This document shows positions 13,304-22,952 of a stretch of 39,889 bases of DNA, in pieces. A program made the translations under genes and the position numbers. Location of the stretch: NCBI GenBank assembly GCA_003254885.1, contig QANT01005396.1, positions 1 through 39,889 on the forward strand. Direction: 5' to 3'. Under the pieces are notes generated by a model, which had not been told where the DNA came from, did no database searches, and worked only from the letters and a program-made list of their open reading frames with translations. This DNA comes from Purshia tridentata. Lineage: Eukaryota > Streptophyta > Magnoliopsida > Rosales > Rosaceae. The stretch's first letter is position 1; every line of letters begins with the position of its first letter.

Positions 13304-15227
13304 TATATTAGAAAAAAGAGAAAAATCCCAGATTTTCAGGCCAAGTTTGGGCAAGGCAGGGGGTGAAGGGGTCCACATGGAGCTGACGTCAGCAATATTA
13401 TATCGACGGCAAATGGAAATGGGTCGTTGAAAATTGATCAGATGGAGTGAATGAAGAATCTATTTAATTACAAGATACTGTTGAGATTCTGTAAGAAGAT
13501 TTTTCATAGAGAGGATGATGATCATAATAATGGAAGGGTATGGTGGTGGTGGTGATGGGTGGTATTAGTGGGTGTGGGTGCGTGGACTTGAATAGATGGG
13601 TGATAGACAACCTGCAGCAGCAGCTCAGTCTTGTACTAAGTACTTCTTAATTCATTACTAATTAATTAGCTAATTAAATAGCACACAGGCATGCACCCTG
13701 CACCTGCCGTACTCTCTCTAGCTTCTCTCTAATTACTTTGAGTTTTATTTCTTATTTTTCATTCTAATATTCTCTCCCTTTGTCGCCAATCAATCAATTA
13801 AGCTGGTTTTGATGGTCTGGCCAGTACTAGCATTAATTTATTTGCATAGTGTTAGTGTTTGACAAATTTTGATATCAGAAAGAAAAGTCTTCTGTATGAA
13901 TAGTATCTATCTCTCCAATTCCATGTATATGATAATATGAGTATATCCATATTATGGTCTCAAAATCTCTTAGTGATGATCTAGCTGTATATATATATTG
14001 TCATCACACTTCACAAATCAAAGATGTGGAAAAATAAGAGCAGTGCTGTTTATTTACTGCTTAACTACAAGCAAGTACTCCTTAATTACTCAATGATTTT
14101 ATCTTAATTACTGTATGGTGTAATTCCTTGGGAATGTACTTGAAAAACTTGAAAGTTTGGACTTGGCAGCAACCTCCATCAGAACTTTTGGCTTAACTCG
14201 CCTGGTAAAGACTAAAGAGGTTAGAATCCACCACATGAGTTTTCGCTCATTAAGATGTCAATTCAGACCAAACCAATGCATGACTATATGTCCTAAAATG
14301 CCAATTTTCAGGGTGCTATCAAACCGAATGATGATGCAACCCATAAAAGAAATTACCCAAACACAATAATTGGACAGCCAATCCCTTGTATTATTAGTAT
14401 GTAGTAGTACAGTTCACAAGCTCCCAGCTCTTAAATCATTATTTACTTAGAAATAAATCATTAATATATATATATATATATATATATATCAAACTAACAC
14501 AATGCAAACATGTGTTTGATATACAAGTTACATAACATGTCAATGGATTCAATCCAAATGAATTACACAGAAAAGGAAATAGGGGCAGATGGAATAACTG
14601 TATGCTAAGCATTTGCCATGTGATTATGAGGGCCCATATAAAGATTGAGACAAGAGTGATAAACCATTGACCTTCGACCCATCCTGGAGATGGATTCCAA
14701 TGTTTAGTGGCTCTCACTTCCCTCTCTACAAGTGGGGATGAGTGATGAGGGTCCCCAGATATATCATCCATATTGATTTGTGCAGTTATGATTGAACTCC
14801 AACTCAGTGGCTAATCAAAGAAATGAAGGGACTCTTCCTGTATATTTAGTTTGTCCTCCTGCCTGAATAATATATAGTTCAATCATTCATAGACCAAGTA
14901 CACTACATATATTTCTTCCCATTCACGCTTAGACTCAGCCTTATTGATAACAGGCTTTATTTATTATTGCTTTGGGGCATTAGGATCAACCTCACCTTCA
15001 CCTCACTTTGTACCAGCCTTGTAAAAAAAGATCACCGGCCACTCTGTGACTACTTTAAACTGTTCAACTCTAAGAATAAATACCCAGCAATAATTAGTGC
15101 CAGTTTCAGCAATATTAAGGCAATTACCACCAAAATGTCCTTAAGAAACAAAAACATGGAAACATATATGATTTCAGTTTGATAACCTTAAAAGGGTGAC
15201 ATTTTGGATAGAACATATTTGAGTATA
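13124..15227. other. 3' flank of the B3 gene and AT-rich spacer with two AT microsatellites
   Basis: A (TA)n run of about 30 bp at 13270-13299 lies about 150 bp past the stop codon, probably inside the 3' UTR. A second (AT)n run is at about 14464-14489. The rest has only short open frames with no recognised family. Confidence 0.6.
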
Positions 15228-15749
15228 CACTACAACAAGAAACACTTTGGCTGACAAAATCAGTTCGTCGCCCCAAGTTCCATTTGTCACCCCAAGTTTT
15301 GGGCGACGAAAAAGTTCGTCATTCCATTTCGTCGCGGCAGCCTTGCTGCCTAAGGTTTTGGGCGACGAAATATAGAACTCGTCGCCCTAAACCCGAACGG
15401 GCGATGGAGAATTCAACTTTCGGTGACTTACGAATTCGTCGCTCAAAGGGCTTTGGGCGACAAATGTTGGATTTCATCGCCCCAATAAACCTCGAGCGAC
15501 AACTTTCGTTGCCCCAAAAGCTTTGGGCGACGAACTTTTGAGGTCGACGCCCAAAATTCAATTCTAATCATTTTTTGGACGACGTGTCTATTTCGTCGCC
15601 CAACATTGACTTTGGAAGACGCTTTTTGTTGTCCGCCACCCCAAACTACTTTAAGCGATGAATTTGTCCGTCACCCAAAATCTTCTGGGGTGACGGAATT
15701 TTGTTCGTCGCCCAAAGTTTAGTCGTCCAAACTCTTTTTTCTTGTAGTG
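15228..15749. mobile_element. Non-autonomous CACTA element with target-site duplication
   Basis: The left end reads CACTACAACAAGAAA and the right end, reverse-complemented, reads CACTACAAGAAAAAA. These are imperfect CACTA-type terminal inverted repeats. ATA flanks both ends directly (15225-15227 and 15750-15752), matching the 3-bp duplication made by CACTA transposases. The 522-bp interior has no coding capacity. It is packed with ten or more copies, in both orientations, of a GGGCGACGAA / TTCGTCGCCC subrepeat. Such subterminal repeats usually bind the element's own transposase, and here they would let the transcript fold back on itself. Confidence 0.88.
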
Positions 15750-15792
15750 ATATTAACTAAAAAAACCAATTAATTTTGGGTCTTCCAAATAT

Positions 15793-16707
15793 ACTGATAT
15801 TGCCTTCAACTTACCCACCTAGGATGAGTTCAAGCTATGGAGTTTTATCCCAAAAAGAATACAATTTAAGAAAGTATGTGTTGATGCAAAAAACTGGACG
15901 TCTTCTGAACCAACGTGGATGAGGAAGGATAGACTTGGTTTTGCTCCTTTGATCTTGTATCTTTGACAACTCCTGTACGAAAATGGAGGACAACAGTGGG
16001 GACTTACACCAGTGAGGTGTTTGCTAAGAACCCTCCGGCGTATAAGTTAGAAAACAGTAAGGAAATCACGTGATTAATCTCAAGAGCTAGGCTTGAAATC
16101 AATCCAGATGATATTAGTTTTCTATATATTTTCTCTCCCCCTTTTTTTTTATATCCCTTTGAAGGTGGGAGAAATGGGCTATTTATAGGCAACATACCAG
16201 ATACCTGCATGAAGATGGACGGTTGTCACTGGGCCACATGGAGACATCTGCGTCGCTCATCTCGCCCACTAGGCCACTTGATCATTAAATGCAGGCATGG
16301 TAGGTTGGTGAAGGGACAAAGCAACCGTCAAGTCATGCCATCCCTGTGTCAGATAGAAGACTTTTGCACACTCAACACTTGAATGGATATCCCTTGGAGA
16401 ATGTGTACGGTAGGTCGATGCCGACATAATCTTTATGATACCGACCCGACCTGAACCACTACCGAACTGACCACTAATCCGGCCTCGGAAGTTGGGAGGA
16501 TCCAACGTACTGCTACTCGGTCCAGCCGACCTCTGAGCTCGGCTCGGACTAACGTACTCAGAGTTGAGTCATCCCTTTGGTCAATGGTCAAGGCGATGAG
16601 CAGGTGGACAGGTGTCAGGTNACTGATATTGCCTTCAACTTACCCACCTAGGATGAGTTCAAGCTATGGAGTTTTATCCAAAAAAGAATACAATTTAAGA
16701 AAGTATG
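15793..16707. repeat. 86-bp direct repeat flanking an LTR copy, with a one-base gap (N)
   Basis: The segment 15793-15878 recurs at 16622-16707 with one visible mismatch (CC versus CA in the run after TTTAT). The second copy starts right after the single N at 16621. The first copy runs into an LTR start; the second continues into unique sequence, like an empty site. The simplest reading is a contig join between two haplotypes, one with and one without the LTR insertion, rather than a biological duplication. Confidence 0.7.
15879..16620 (+). mobile_element. LTR or solo LTR, right end lost at the assembly gap
   Basis: It starts TGTTGATGC directly after GTATG, which would be the 5-bp target duplication. 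There is a TATTTATA box near 16180 within a GGGCTATTTATAGGCAAC context, as in an LTR promoter. No coding capacity is seen. The sequence ends abruptly at the N, so the CA end and second target copy are missing. It is related over its length to the copy at 16820-17522: same start, same TATTTATAGGCAA block followed by ACCTGCATG, and a similar ATTAAATGCA block. Confidence 0.6.
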
Positions 16708-16819
16708 TCATTTAATATACTCAACAATGTTTGAGTCGTTTATCTATGTTAGACAACCACTGAACTCCAAAAAGACTTACACCATCCTTCACGTACAATC
16801 CTATTTTGTGGTAGAGATG

Positions 16820-17522
16820 TGTTGATGCCAAAAATCGTAGATTTTTGGTCAACGTCAAAGGTGTGATCTAGAAGATGAGGTTAATCTGGCTTTGATGAAG
16901 AACTCAGCTACTTCACTCAAGAACTTGGACTACTTGTTAAGAATAATCAATCAAGAATGAACTAACATCGGTGCGGTGTTAGCCAAACACTTTCTAATGC
17001 TTAAGTCCAAAAGATGTATCTCAAGAATTGGCAAGAGAATGATCTGAAAAGATTAAGCAAGTAAGAAAGCTTATGGAGGATAGAGAAGAAGAAGATATTT
17101 CTCTGGGTGTTTGTTTGCATGGCTAATCAGTTGAGAACTCCTTGTATGAAAGAGAGAGGGTTTTATTTATAGGCAAAATGAAGGTTACCTGCATGTGGAC
17201 GAATGAATGTGATGAAACCACATCAGCCTGTATAAGCAGTACCATGCTCACCTATCCAGTCACATTACATTAAATGCAAGTGTGGTAAAGCAAATGGTTG
17301 GTGTGGTAAATGTCTCATCCTAGTTGCCTTTATCAGAGAGAGTGAGGCGCACGTGGTTTATACTTAAGTATTTGTATGGAGGGTTGTGCGCTTGTGTTCG
17401 CCACCCACTATTGTAGAGGGAGATCCAATCTGAGTTGGCAACGGGTAAGTGAGAGTGTCCAAGACTGAGCTTGGCTCTCGTCTTGCAGTATATGACTCAT
17501 GACTGAGCCGAGCCACGCTGCA
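16820..17522 (+). mobile_element. Second, diverged LTR of the same family
   Basis: It starts TGTTGATGCC and ends GCTGCA, giving TG...CA ends, with a TTTTATTTATAGGCAA promoter-like block near 17160. It is flanked by AGATG on the left and GGATG on the right, a 4 of 5 match for a target duplication. No internal domain of this element is present, so it may be a solo LTR. Its right border falls inside the gag frame of the minus-strand Copia element. However, the DNA to its left does not continue that gag, so some other rearrangement is also involved. Confidence 0.5.
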
Positions 17523-17874
17523 GGATGTTCCAAGCTTCGCTGGAAGTTCTTGCACTTGCGACAAAGGGTATGATATTTGGTGTAAGAGACCCAATGATAG
17601 CATTAAAAATCAGTTGATCTTGACGCACCCAAAGTTGGCGGGCTGGATTGGGTGAGGAGACAGTGTCTGTGGTTATAACTGGAGCTGGGCAGGGTTTGGA
17701 TCCGTCTATATAGCCATTAAGATCATATCCAATGAATAAGGTCTGAAATTGAAGCTTCCAGGAGAGATAGTTTGTGCTGGTAAGCTTAATTGGAGCTTGG
17801 GCTGTGGTGTTGATGGTAATAAGGGTGGTCTCATGTTGACGTGGGGGATTTTGAGTTACTGGAGGATCACTCAT
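17523..17874 (-). pseudogene. Truncated Ty1/Copia gag
   Basis: The frame opens with ATG at 17874 (minus). It shows the Copia-type gag N-terminus: LTSTNYLSWKLQFQTLF, then GYIDGSKPCP, then ARQLWVRQDQLIFNAIIGSL, and ends in SEAWNILQ. This is the usual order of the retrotransposon-Copia-like N-terminal and UBN2 gag domains. After about 117 codons the gag similarity ends at the border of the neighbouring LTR, and the frame stops a few codons later. No protease, integrase or reverse transcriptase follows, so the element cannot be autonomous. Confidence 0.82.
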
Positions 17875-17908
17875 GATGATAAGAGTGATAAAAAAAAATA
17901 TTGATGAA

Positions 17909-18570
17909 GCTCTGATACCATGTAGAAGTAGTAGTTCAGAGCGTAATTATTATTGACATGTTTGCTGAGTTAAATACACAGCAAGAGGATAGAGTAAACA
18001 ACCTGAAGCCTATAAACTAGGCATATCCGAAACTACCTACAGATAACCACTTGACTAGTTCAAAGTGATTCAAAAGAATTTAAACACTGCAGTTGTAACC
18101 AAGTCAAACAAGTAATTATCTAACGAGAATTCAAAACTAGCTAACTAAAGGAGAGATATGATTAACACACGCTACGTCTAGCTAAACCAGACAAACGAAA
18201 TCCATGTCGACGAGCTAGACACTCTGCTGGAACGAGTTCGGCTCTAACTTAAGGTGTGCTGACCGAACTAAATGACATGGCCTCGAACAATTGACTAGTC
18301 ATGAATTCAGTCTATCCGAACATGTGTCACACTCTAATTGGAGAAAAAAAAGGTGGCCAAGCCCAACCACCAACAAGATGCTAACAAATGGAAGAAAGGA
18401 GAAACATATATAGGTGCAGGGTGCAGTCCTACCCTGCATTCGGAAGCAACAAGGCTTTAACCGTTAAATAATTACAAGACTCTAAAAACTTAAGTTGTTA
18501 GAAAATAAGCGATAATGTATATCAAATTTAGAATATGATACGAGGATAATTGTCCACACAATTCCTAACA
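17909..18570 (-). mobile_element. 5' LTR and primer-binding site of the truncated Copia element
   Basis: Read on the minus strand, the LTR runs from 18570 (TGTTAGGAATTGTG) to 17921 (ending CTACA), about 650 bp with TG...CA ends. Directly next to it, 17909-17920 reads TGGTATCAGAGC on the minus strand, the initiator-tRNA-Met primer-binding site common in plant Copia elements. The gag ATG follows 35 bp further on. A TATATA box lies near 18407 in the same orientation. The 3' LTR is not present. Confidence 0.82.
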
Positions 18571-19572
18571 CATGCCCCATCAGGAAGTTGCAAAAGATAA
18601 TAATTATAGGTCATGGACAATGAATCTGGAACTGAGCTAGATCCTCCATAATAAATGCCAGTCATTTTCAGCCTTCTCTCCCTCCACCCTGCTCCGTACA
18701 TAAAGTGTCATTCACCCTTCCATTTTATGTACCATATAAGTTGTCCGCCATATACAATTTTTCCAAAACAAAAAAAAAAAGGTACACCGACCATGCTGTA
18801 TCTGCAGCTTCAATCCTATTCAGATGGCTTTCCTGAAGATTCACTTGTGCAGCAGATATTACAATGTTCAAGGAAAAAAGGACAGTAATGATATCATTTG
18901 TAAAAAGTGGACATATACAACTCGATTGATCGATATGTTGCGGAATCATCCAGGCTGGATCAGACATTCCTGTTCCAACCAAAATAATAATCTGGTTAGA
19001 TATGCAGATGATAACACAAAAGCTGCAGAAATTATTTCTTCTGACTAAATTATCTCTCACCCTCTATAGTCTATAATCCCCACAAGCAATAATTAAGCAA
19101 GTGTGATTCAAATAAGAAAGCTATTGTGCTAGTTTCAATTAGCATTAATCAAAACTCCTCACATCTTTTCGCCTTCTACGTTATATTAATATTGTTCTCA
19201 ACTTTATCATTTTGAAAGCGTTATTTGACCAGGTGGGTGTTTCTTCTAATATTGATCACATATTATGTGTTCCAGCTCAACCAGATTAGCTATGATCGAT
19301 ACCACTTGTTGGAGGCCCCAGTCATTTGGCTCCCTACATTGCATAGATATTATCTCTAACTTCACCATCTTGAGAGCATACAAATGTGAAATTTTACCTT
19401 AAAAACTATCCCATTTAATATGTCTAATGCAAGCCAGTCACTTTGACTTAGATGCACACAATTTCTAATAAGGACAAGAAAAAAGATTAATCAAGGGCTA
19501 CTTGTCACAGTAGGAGCAATTAATTTGGATTTGGTTGTTTCCAAAGCCCAGTTGTTTGTGTTTCTTGGCATA
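18571..19572. other. Spacer with no gene recognised
   Basis: AT-rich DNA with short open frames on both strands (for example about 111 codons at 18725-19060, minus) that resemble no family I know. It may be decayed transposon sequence, but I cannot show this. Confidence 0.4.
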
Positions 19573-19740
19573 CTATTGAATGAGAAATTTCATTAGAAAC
19601 TTATAAGGAGGAACAAGATCCAGAGTTAATTGGTCCCAAAGCCACAAAAGAGCCTCATGAACCCAATCAACTCTACAAGTACTACGCAAAGCATAAGAAG
19701 CAAGCAAATGAGCTGCTTTATCACAAGAACGAGAAATTGC
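19573..19740 (-). pseudogene. RNase H-like (RVT_3) C-terminal relic
   Basis: The minus strand reads in frame for 55 codons to TAG. It starts AISRSCDKAAHLLASYALRS, followed by RVDWVHEALLWLWDQLTLDL. The R-x-C-(N/D)-K-x-A-H-x-L-A-x-x-A pattern followed by a WV...L...D tail is the usual C-terminal end of plant RNase H-like domains from non-LTR elements. No upstream part of the domain is evident. The small size makes this a tentative call. Confidence 0.42.
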
Positions 19741-20601
19741 TATGCAACTATTTTACCCAAAAAAAACTATAGAATGGAACTAAAACTGGCAGTATACTAT
19801 CAGGCATTGCTCTGCTCAGCAGACTAGACTTCACACAATATATGGAGCCCAGAAGTACTTCGATCTGTAAGATATTTTTCCTAACAATCAAAGTTCTACA
19901 GGGTACATGTGGCAAGTGGCATGCGAAAATAATATGTACCATATTTTAAGAGAAAAATAACATGAGGTGTAAGTAAATTCCACATGTCAATATAAGTACA
20001 TAATATTTCAAGTACTGCATGTATTAATCACATTTCTTGAATTTTGTGTTAGGAACCGAATACTCAAACTGTAAAAGATCATGCCAAATTTTGTTACAAA
20101 CTGAGCTCTAGGAAAGAAAAATTATGCTTTCTTAATTCATCTGGGGAGACTTCATTGTTCACCACTTTACAATTCTAGAACATATATGTGAGGACCTATA
20201 AGGACTCAATCTAGGCGTATTGATTAAGTGATGAATACTCAAACTTTAGAACAATTGTTTTGACCAAATTAATTGCGACTTAAGATTATAGGGGTGAACC
20301 CATTAAGGGTACAGTGTCGGCAGTTGCCCTTACTCATAACATTCCAATGTTTTCGTTCATATTTTTTCTTTAAAATATAGGGCAAGATACTTGACAAAAT
20401 GCTTGAAAGAAACTGAAACAAGGATAATGAGAAATATTTGAGAGGTTTTTTTCTCTCAACAAAAATTATATGAAAATTTCCTCTTATCTTGTTCCCAAAA
20501 AGAAAAATTTGTGGTTCTGCCTTAAGATACAACTACTTTTTTTAAGAAACTTGCAATGCAAGAATATGAATTTAGAAGTCATGTCCGTTTAATCTTTCTA
20601 G

Positions 20602-21400
20602 AAATTTGTCTGCTTGAATTTTGACTAGTGTACCTTAATTAAAAAAAATTTAATGTCAGATCTCCATTTAACTTCTGTTTAATTTTCCGTCAATTTGAGG
20701 GGCTTTTCGGTCTTTTTAGGTGTAAACCTCTGTTAACCCAAACATGGCGCCACAAACTTTCCCTAATCTACTTGGTTCCCGCCATTGGAGACATCTGCTC
20801 CAAACCCACCTATTTAATGCCTCAAGGTGGAGCGTGCGAAGATGGGTCAAATGGTTGACCATTGCCGGACAAGTTGTTGTAGGACAGATCAAGGCGGTAA
20901 GAGAGGAAGAGGAGTTTGAGAGCAGTGAGGTTAGAGAGGCGGTTCCGTTTGAGACTGAGAACTCGGAGCTGAGTCAGACCAGTTAGCGACTCGAACGAGC
21001 AGTGTAGGTCCAGGTTTTCGAGGATGAGTTCCGGGACCCGGTTTCGGGTGCGAGAGACTCCGGTCCAGGTGCATGGGTCCGAGGTAGAGTTCCAGATGGC
21101 GAGCTTGTTGGAAGCATCAGAACTGGTTTTGAATGCTAATATCTGGGTTTGTGGAGGCATGGAGAAGAGAGAAGAACAAGTGCATGAGTAAGAGAATGGC
21201 TTTGGCTGCAATTTTGCTCTGCAAATGAGAAGGGAGAGAGAAAGAGAGGTGGGTTTATTGGCTATTGGTGTAATTAAGGAGAGAGAGGGAGGGCTTTTAT
21301 TGTTAAAAAGACCGAAAAGTCCCTCAAATTGACATCGAGTCTAAAAAATTTTAATTGGTGAAATGATATACATGTCAAAGTTCAAATAGGTAAATTGATA
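20602..21400. mobile_element. Inverted-repeat element carrying a captured gene piece (Pack-MULE-like)
   Basis: Arms of roughly 90-115 bp face each other. The best-matched core is 20689-20718 (GTCAATTTGAGGGGCTTTTC and on) against 21304-21333 in reverse complement, with one mismatch in 30. Outside the core, weaker similarity continues to TTGAA-TTTTGAC (left, 20614-20625) and TTGAACTTTGAC (right, reversed, about 21373-21384). Between the arms sits a fragment of an LRR receptor kinase gene. Long inverted repeats around captured gene sequence are the hallmark of Pack-MULEs. I could not fix the exact outer ends or a 9-bp target duplication, so the superfamily is an inference. Confidence 0.6.
20822..21250 (-). 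pseudogene. LRR receptor-like kinase 5' fragment, decayed
   Basis: The minus frame at 20822-21211 reads ILAFKTSSDASNKLAIWNST, then SDPCTWTGV, LENLDLHCSFESLTGLTQLR, VLSLKRNRLSNLTALKLLFL and YRLDLSYNNLSG. This matches the LRRNT_2 cap and first repeats of the inactive-kinase LRR-RLKs related to At1g68400 and the PRK group. Relative to that family it lacks about six residues after KRNRLS and a whole repeat before YRLDLSYNN. Upstream, a hydrophobic stretch SKIAAKAILLLMHLFFSLLH lies in another frame, so the signal peptide is split from the body by a frameshift; the expected ATG reads TTG. The piece ends soon after the first LRRs, with no transmembrane or kinase part. It is a captured and decaying fragment inside the inverted-repeat element. 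Confidence 0.78.
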
Positions 21401-22952
21401 ATCTTGGCCAAAAAAAAAAAAAATAGGTAAATTGATAAAAAAGTTTTTTTTAATAGCTAATGTCCATATTCAAAATTTTACGCCACATGAGATAACAATA
21501 ATCTATGAATATTTTATTATTTACAAGTTTTGTCATTACGTAATTAATGTTGATTTCATATTTCTCTATTCCGCAAATCATTAAATTATTAGAATTATGA
21601 TTGTTCATATTTAAATGTAGAAAGTAATGGATATGCGAGTTTTTTTATTAGAGATGTGCGGTTTGTTTTTTATTGAAAATATTTGAGTTTTTATGTTGTA
21701 GGAGGTTTTTTTTTTTGGTCTATTGGAGGTGTATTAACTATTGTATTTTCAATAAATGTAGGTTCCTTATTAAATAATTCTAATGTAGATTCCGTATTGA
21801 ATAATTCATGTATTAGTTTATTTCCTTTTTACACAAATGTTTGTTCTTTTTTTGTTGTAGGTTATTTAATTGTTTTTGATGTAAGTTCATTATATTCCTT
21901 AAAATTTTATGGTGTAGGTGCGTTGAAATATATTTTGTAGATTTCTACTTATTGCATAATATATTCTAATTTTATTCGTGTAGGTTGTTAATTTAGAAGT
22001 TTATGAAACTTATTTGAAATTCAAAAAAAATAAAAGTCCAAACAATGAATTATGAGCATTAAAAGCACTAAAGATTTAGGAAGTAATAACAACAGTTACC
22101 AACAATAAAGAGTCAGAATAATAGTCTAACATAAAATTGAGGGCATAAAAGAGATTTACAATATTTGAATTTTAGAAAAAATATTGACTAGGAAATATAT
22201 ATATATATATATATATATATGAAAAGTAAGTGAGTTGACAACTAATCACTGTAAATTTTAATTGGAAGAAATATAAATTTGTAAGAGACTTTCCTTATTA
22301 TCAATAATAAGAATATGTGTTATTAGATAAATATAAAGATTCTATAAAACAATCCCTCATAATTAATTAATCTTGATAAGATCAATTTCGTAGACAAATA
22401 AATGTATCTTATGATTCTTGTCTCGTAAATATGAAAAATACCCGGTGAACTATAATTCGCTTTAAAAATACTTGCACACCACAGAGCCAACTATCTACGG
22501 GAAGACTGGAAATTTTTTGATTAAAATATTAATAGCTGAATGAAAATGGCAACAAGCTTCAGAATATAATATTAATTTCCTAAATAAAAATGATATTTTT
22601 GTTGGTAAAAATAAAATAAATATCATTATAACTGTGAATGCATGTGTCCAAAATTTATGGGTTCTGTGGTGTGCAAGTTAAGGCAAGAAACGTGTCAACC
22701 TAATATATATACGGAAGAGAAGACCCAAAAATATTTAATAATGGAAAAGGTCAGTGCCCCGTAATTACCAATTAGCATGCAAATCCCACTATTAGTAATA
22801 GTATTAACCTAAACATTTGTATCATAATAATTAATTTATATCCCAAGAAAAAAAGCACACCCCACATCTCTCTCTCTCTCCCTCCAATGTCCGAACCTAC
22901 AAGACTTATTCAAAATAAATAAAAAATAAAAAAAGTTCTCCGTCCTCTTCTA
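21401..22952. other. AT-rich spacer and TBL upstream region
   Basis: Very AT-rich, with repeated GTAGGTT-type words at 21750-21980 and an (AT)n microsatellite at about 22194-22220. A 16-bp word containing ATAGGTAAATTGATAA occurs twice near 21385 and 21424 around an A run. The CT-rich tract at 22868-22883 lies just before the TBL start and is likely in its leader. No gene is seen here. Confidence 0.5.

Noticed and set aside
14439..14771. 110-codon minus-strand open frame
   Set aside because: Includes the AT microsatellite as Ile-Tyr repeats and has no recognisable domain.
17364..17603. 79-codon minus-strand frame as a continuation of Copia gag
   Set aside because: It lies mostly in the neighbouring LTR and in another frame; gag similarity stops at about 17523.
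21683..21940. 85-codon plus-strand open frame
   Set aside because: Phe/Val/Ser-rich chance frame in T-rich DNA with a repeated GTAGGTT word; no family pattern.
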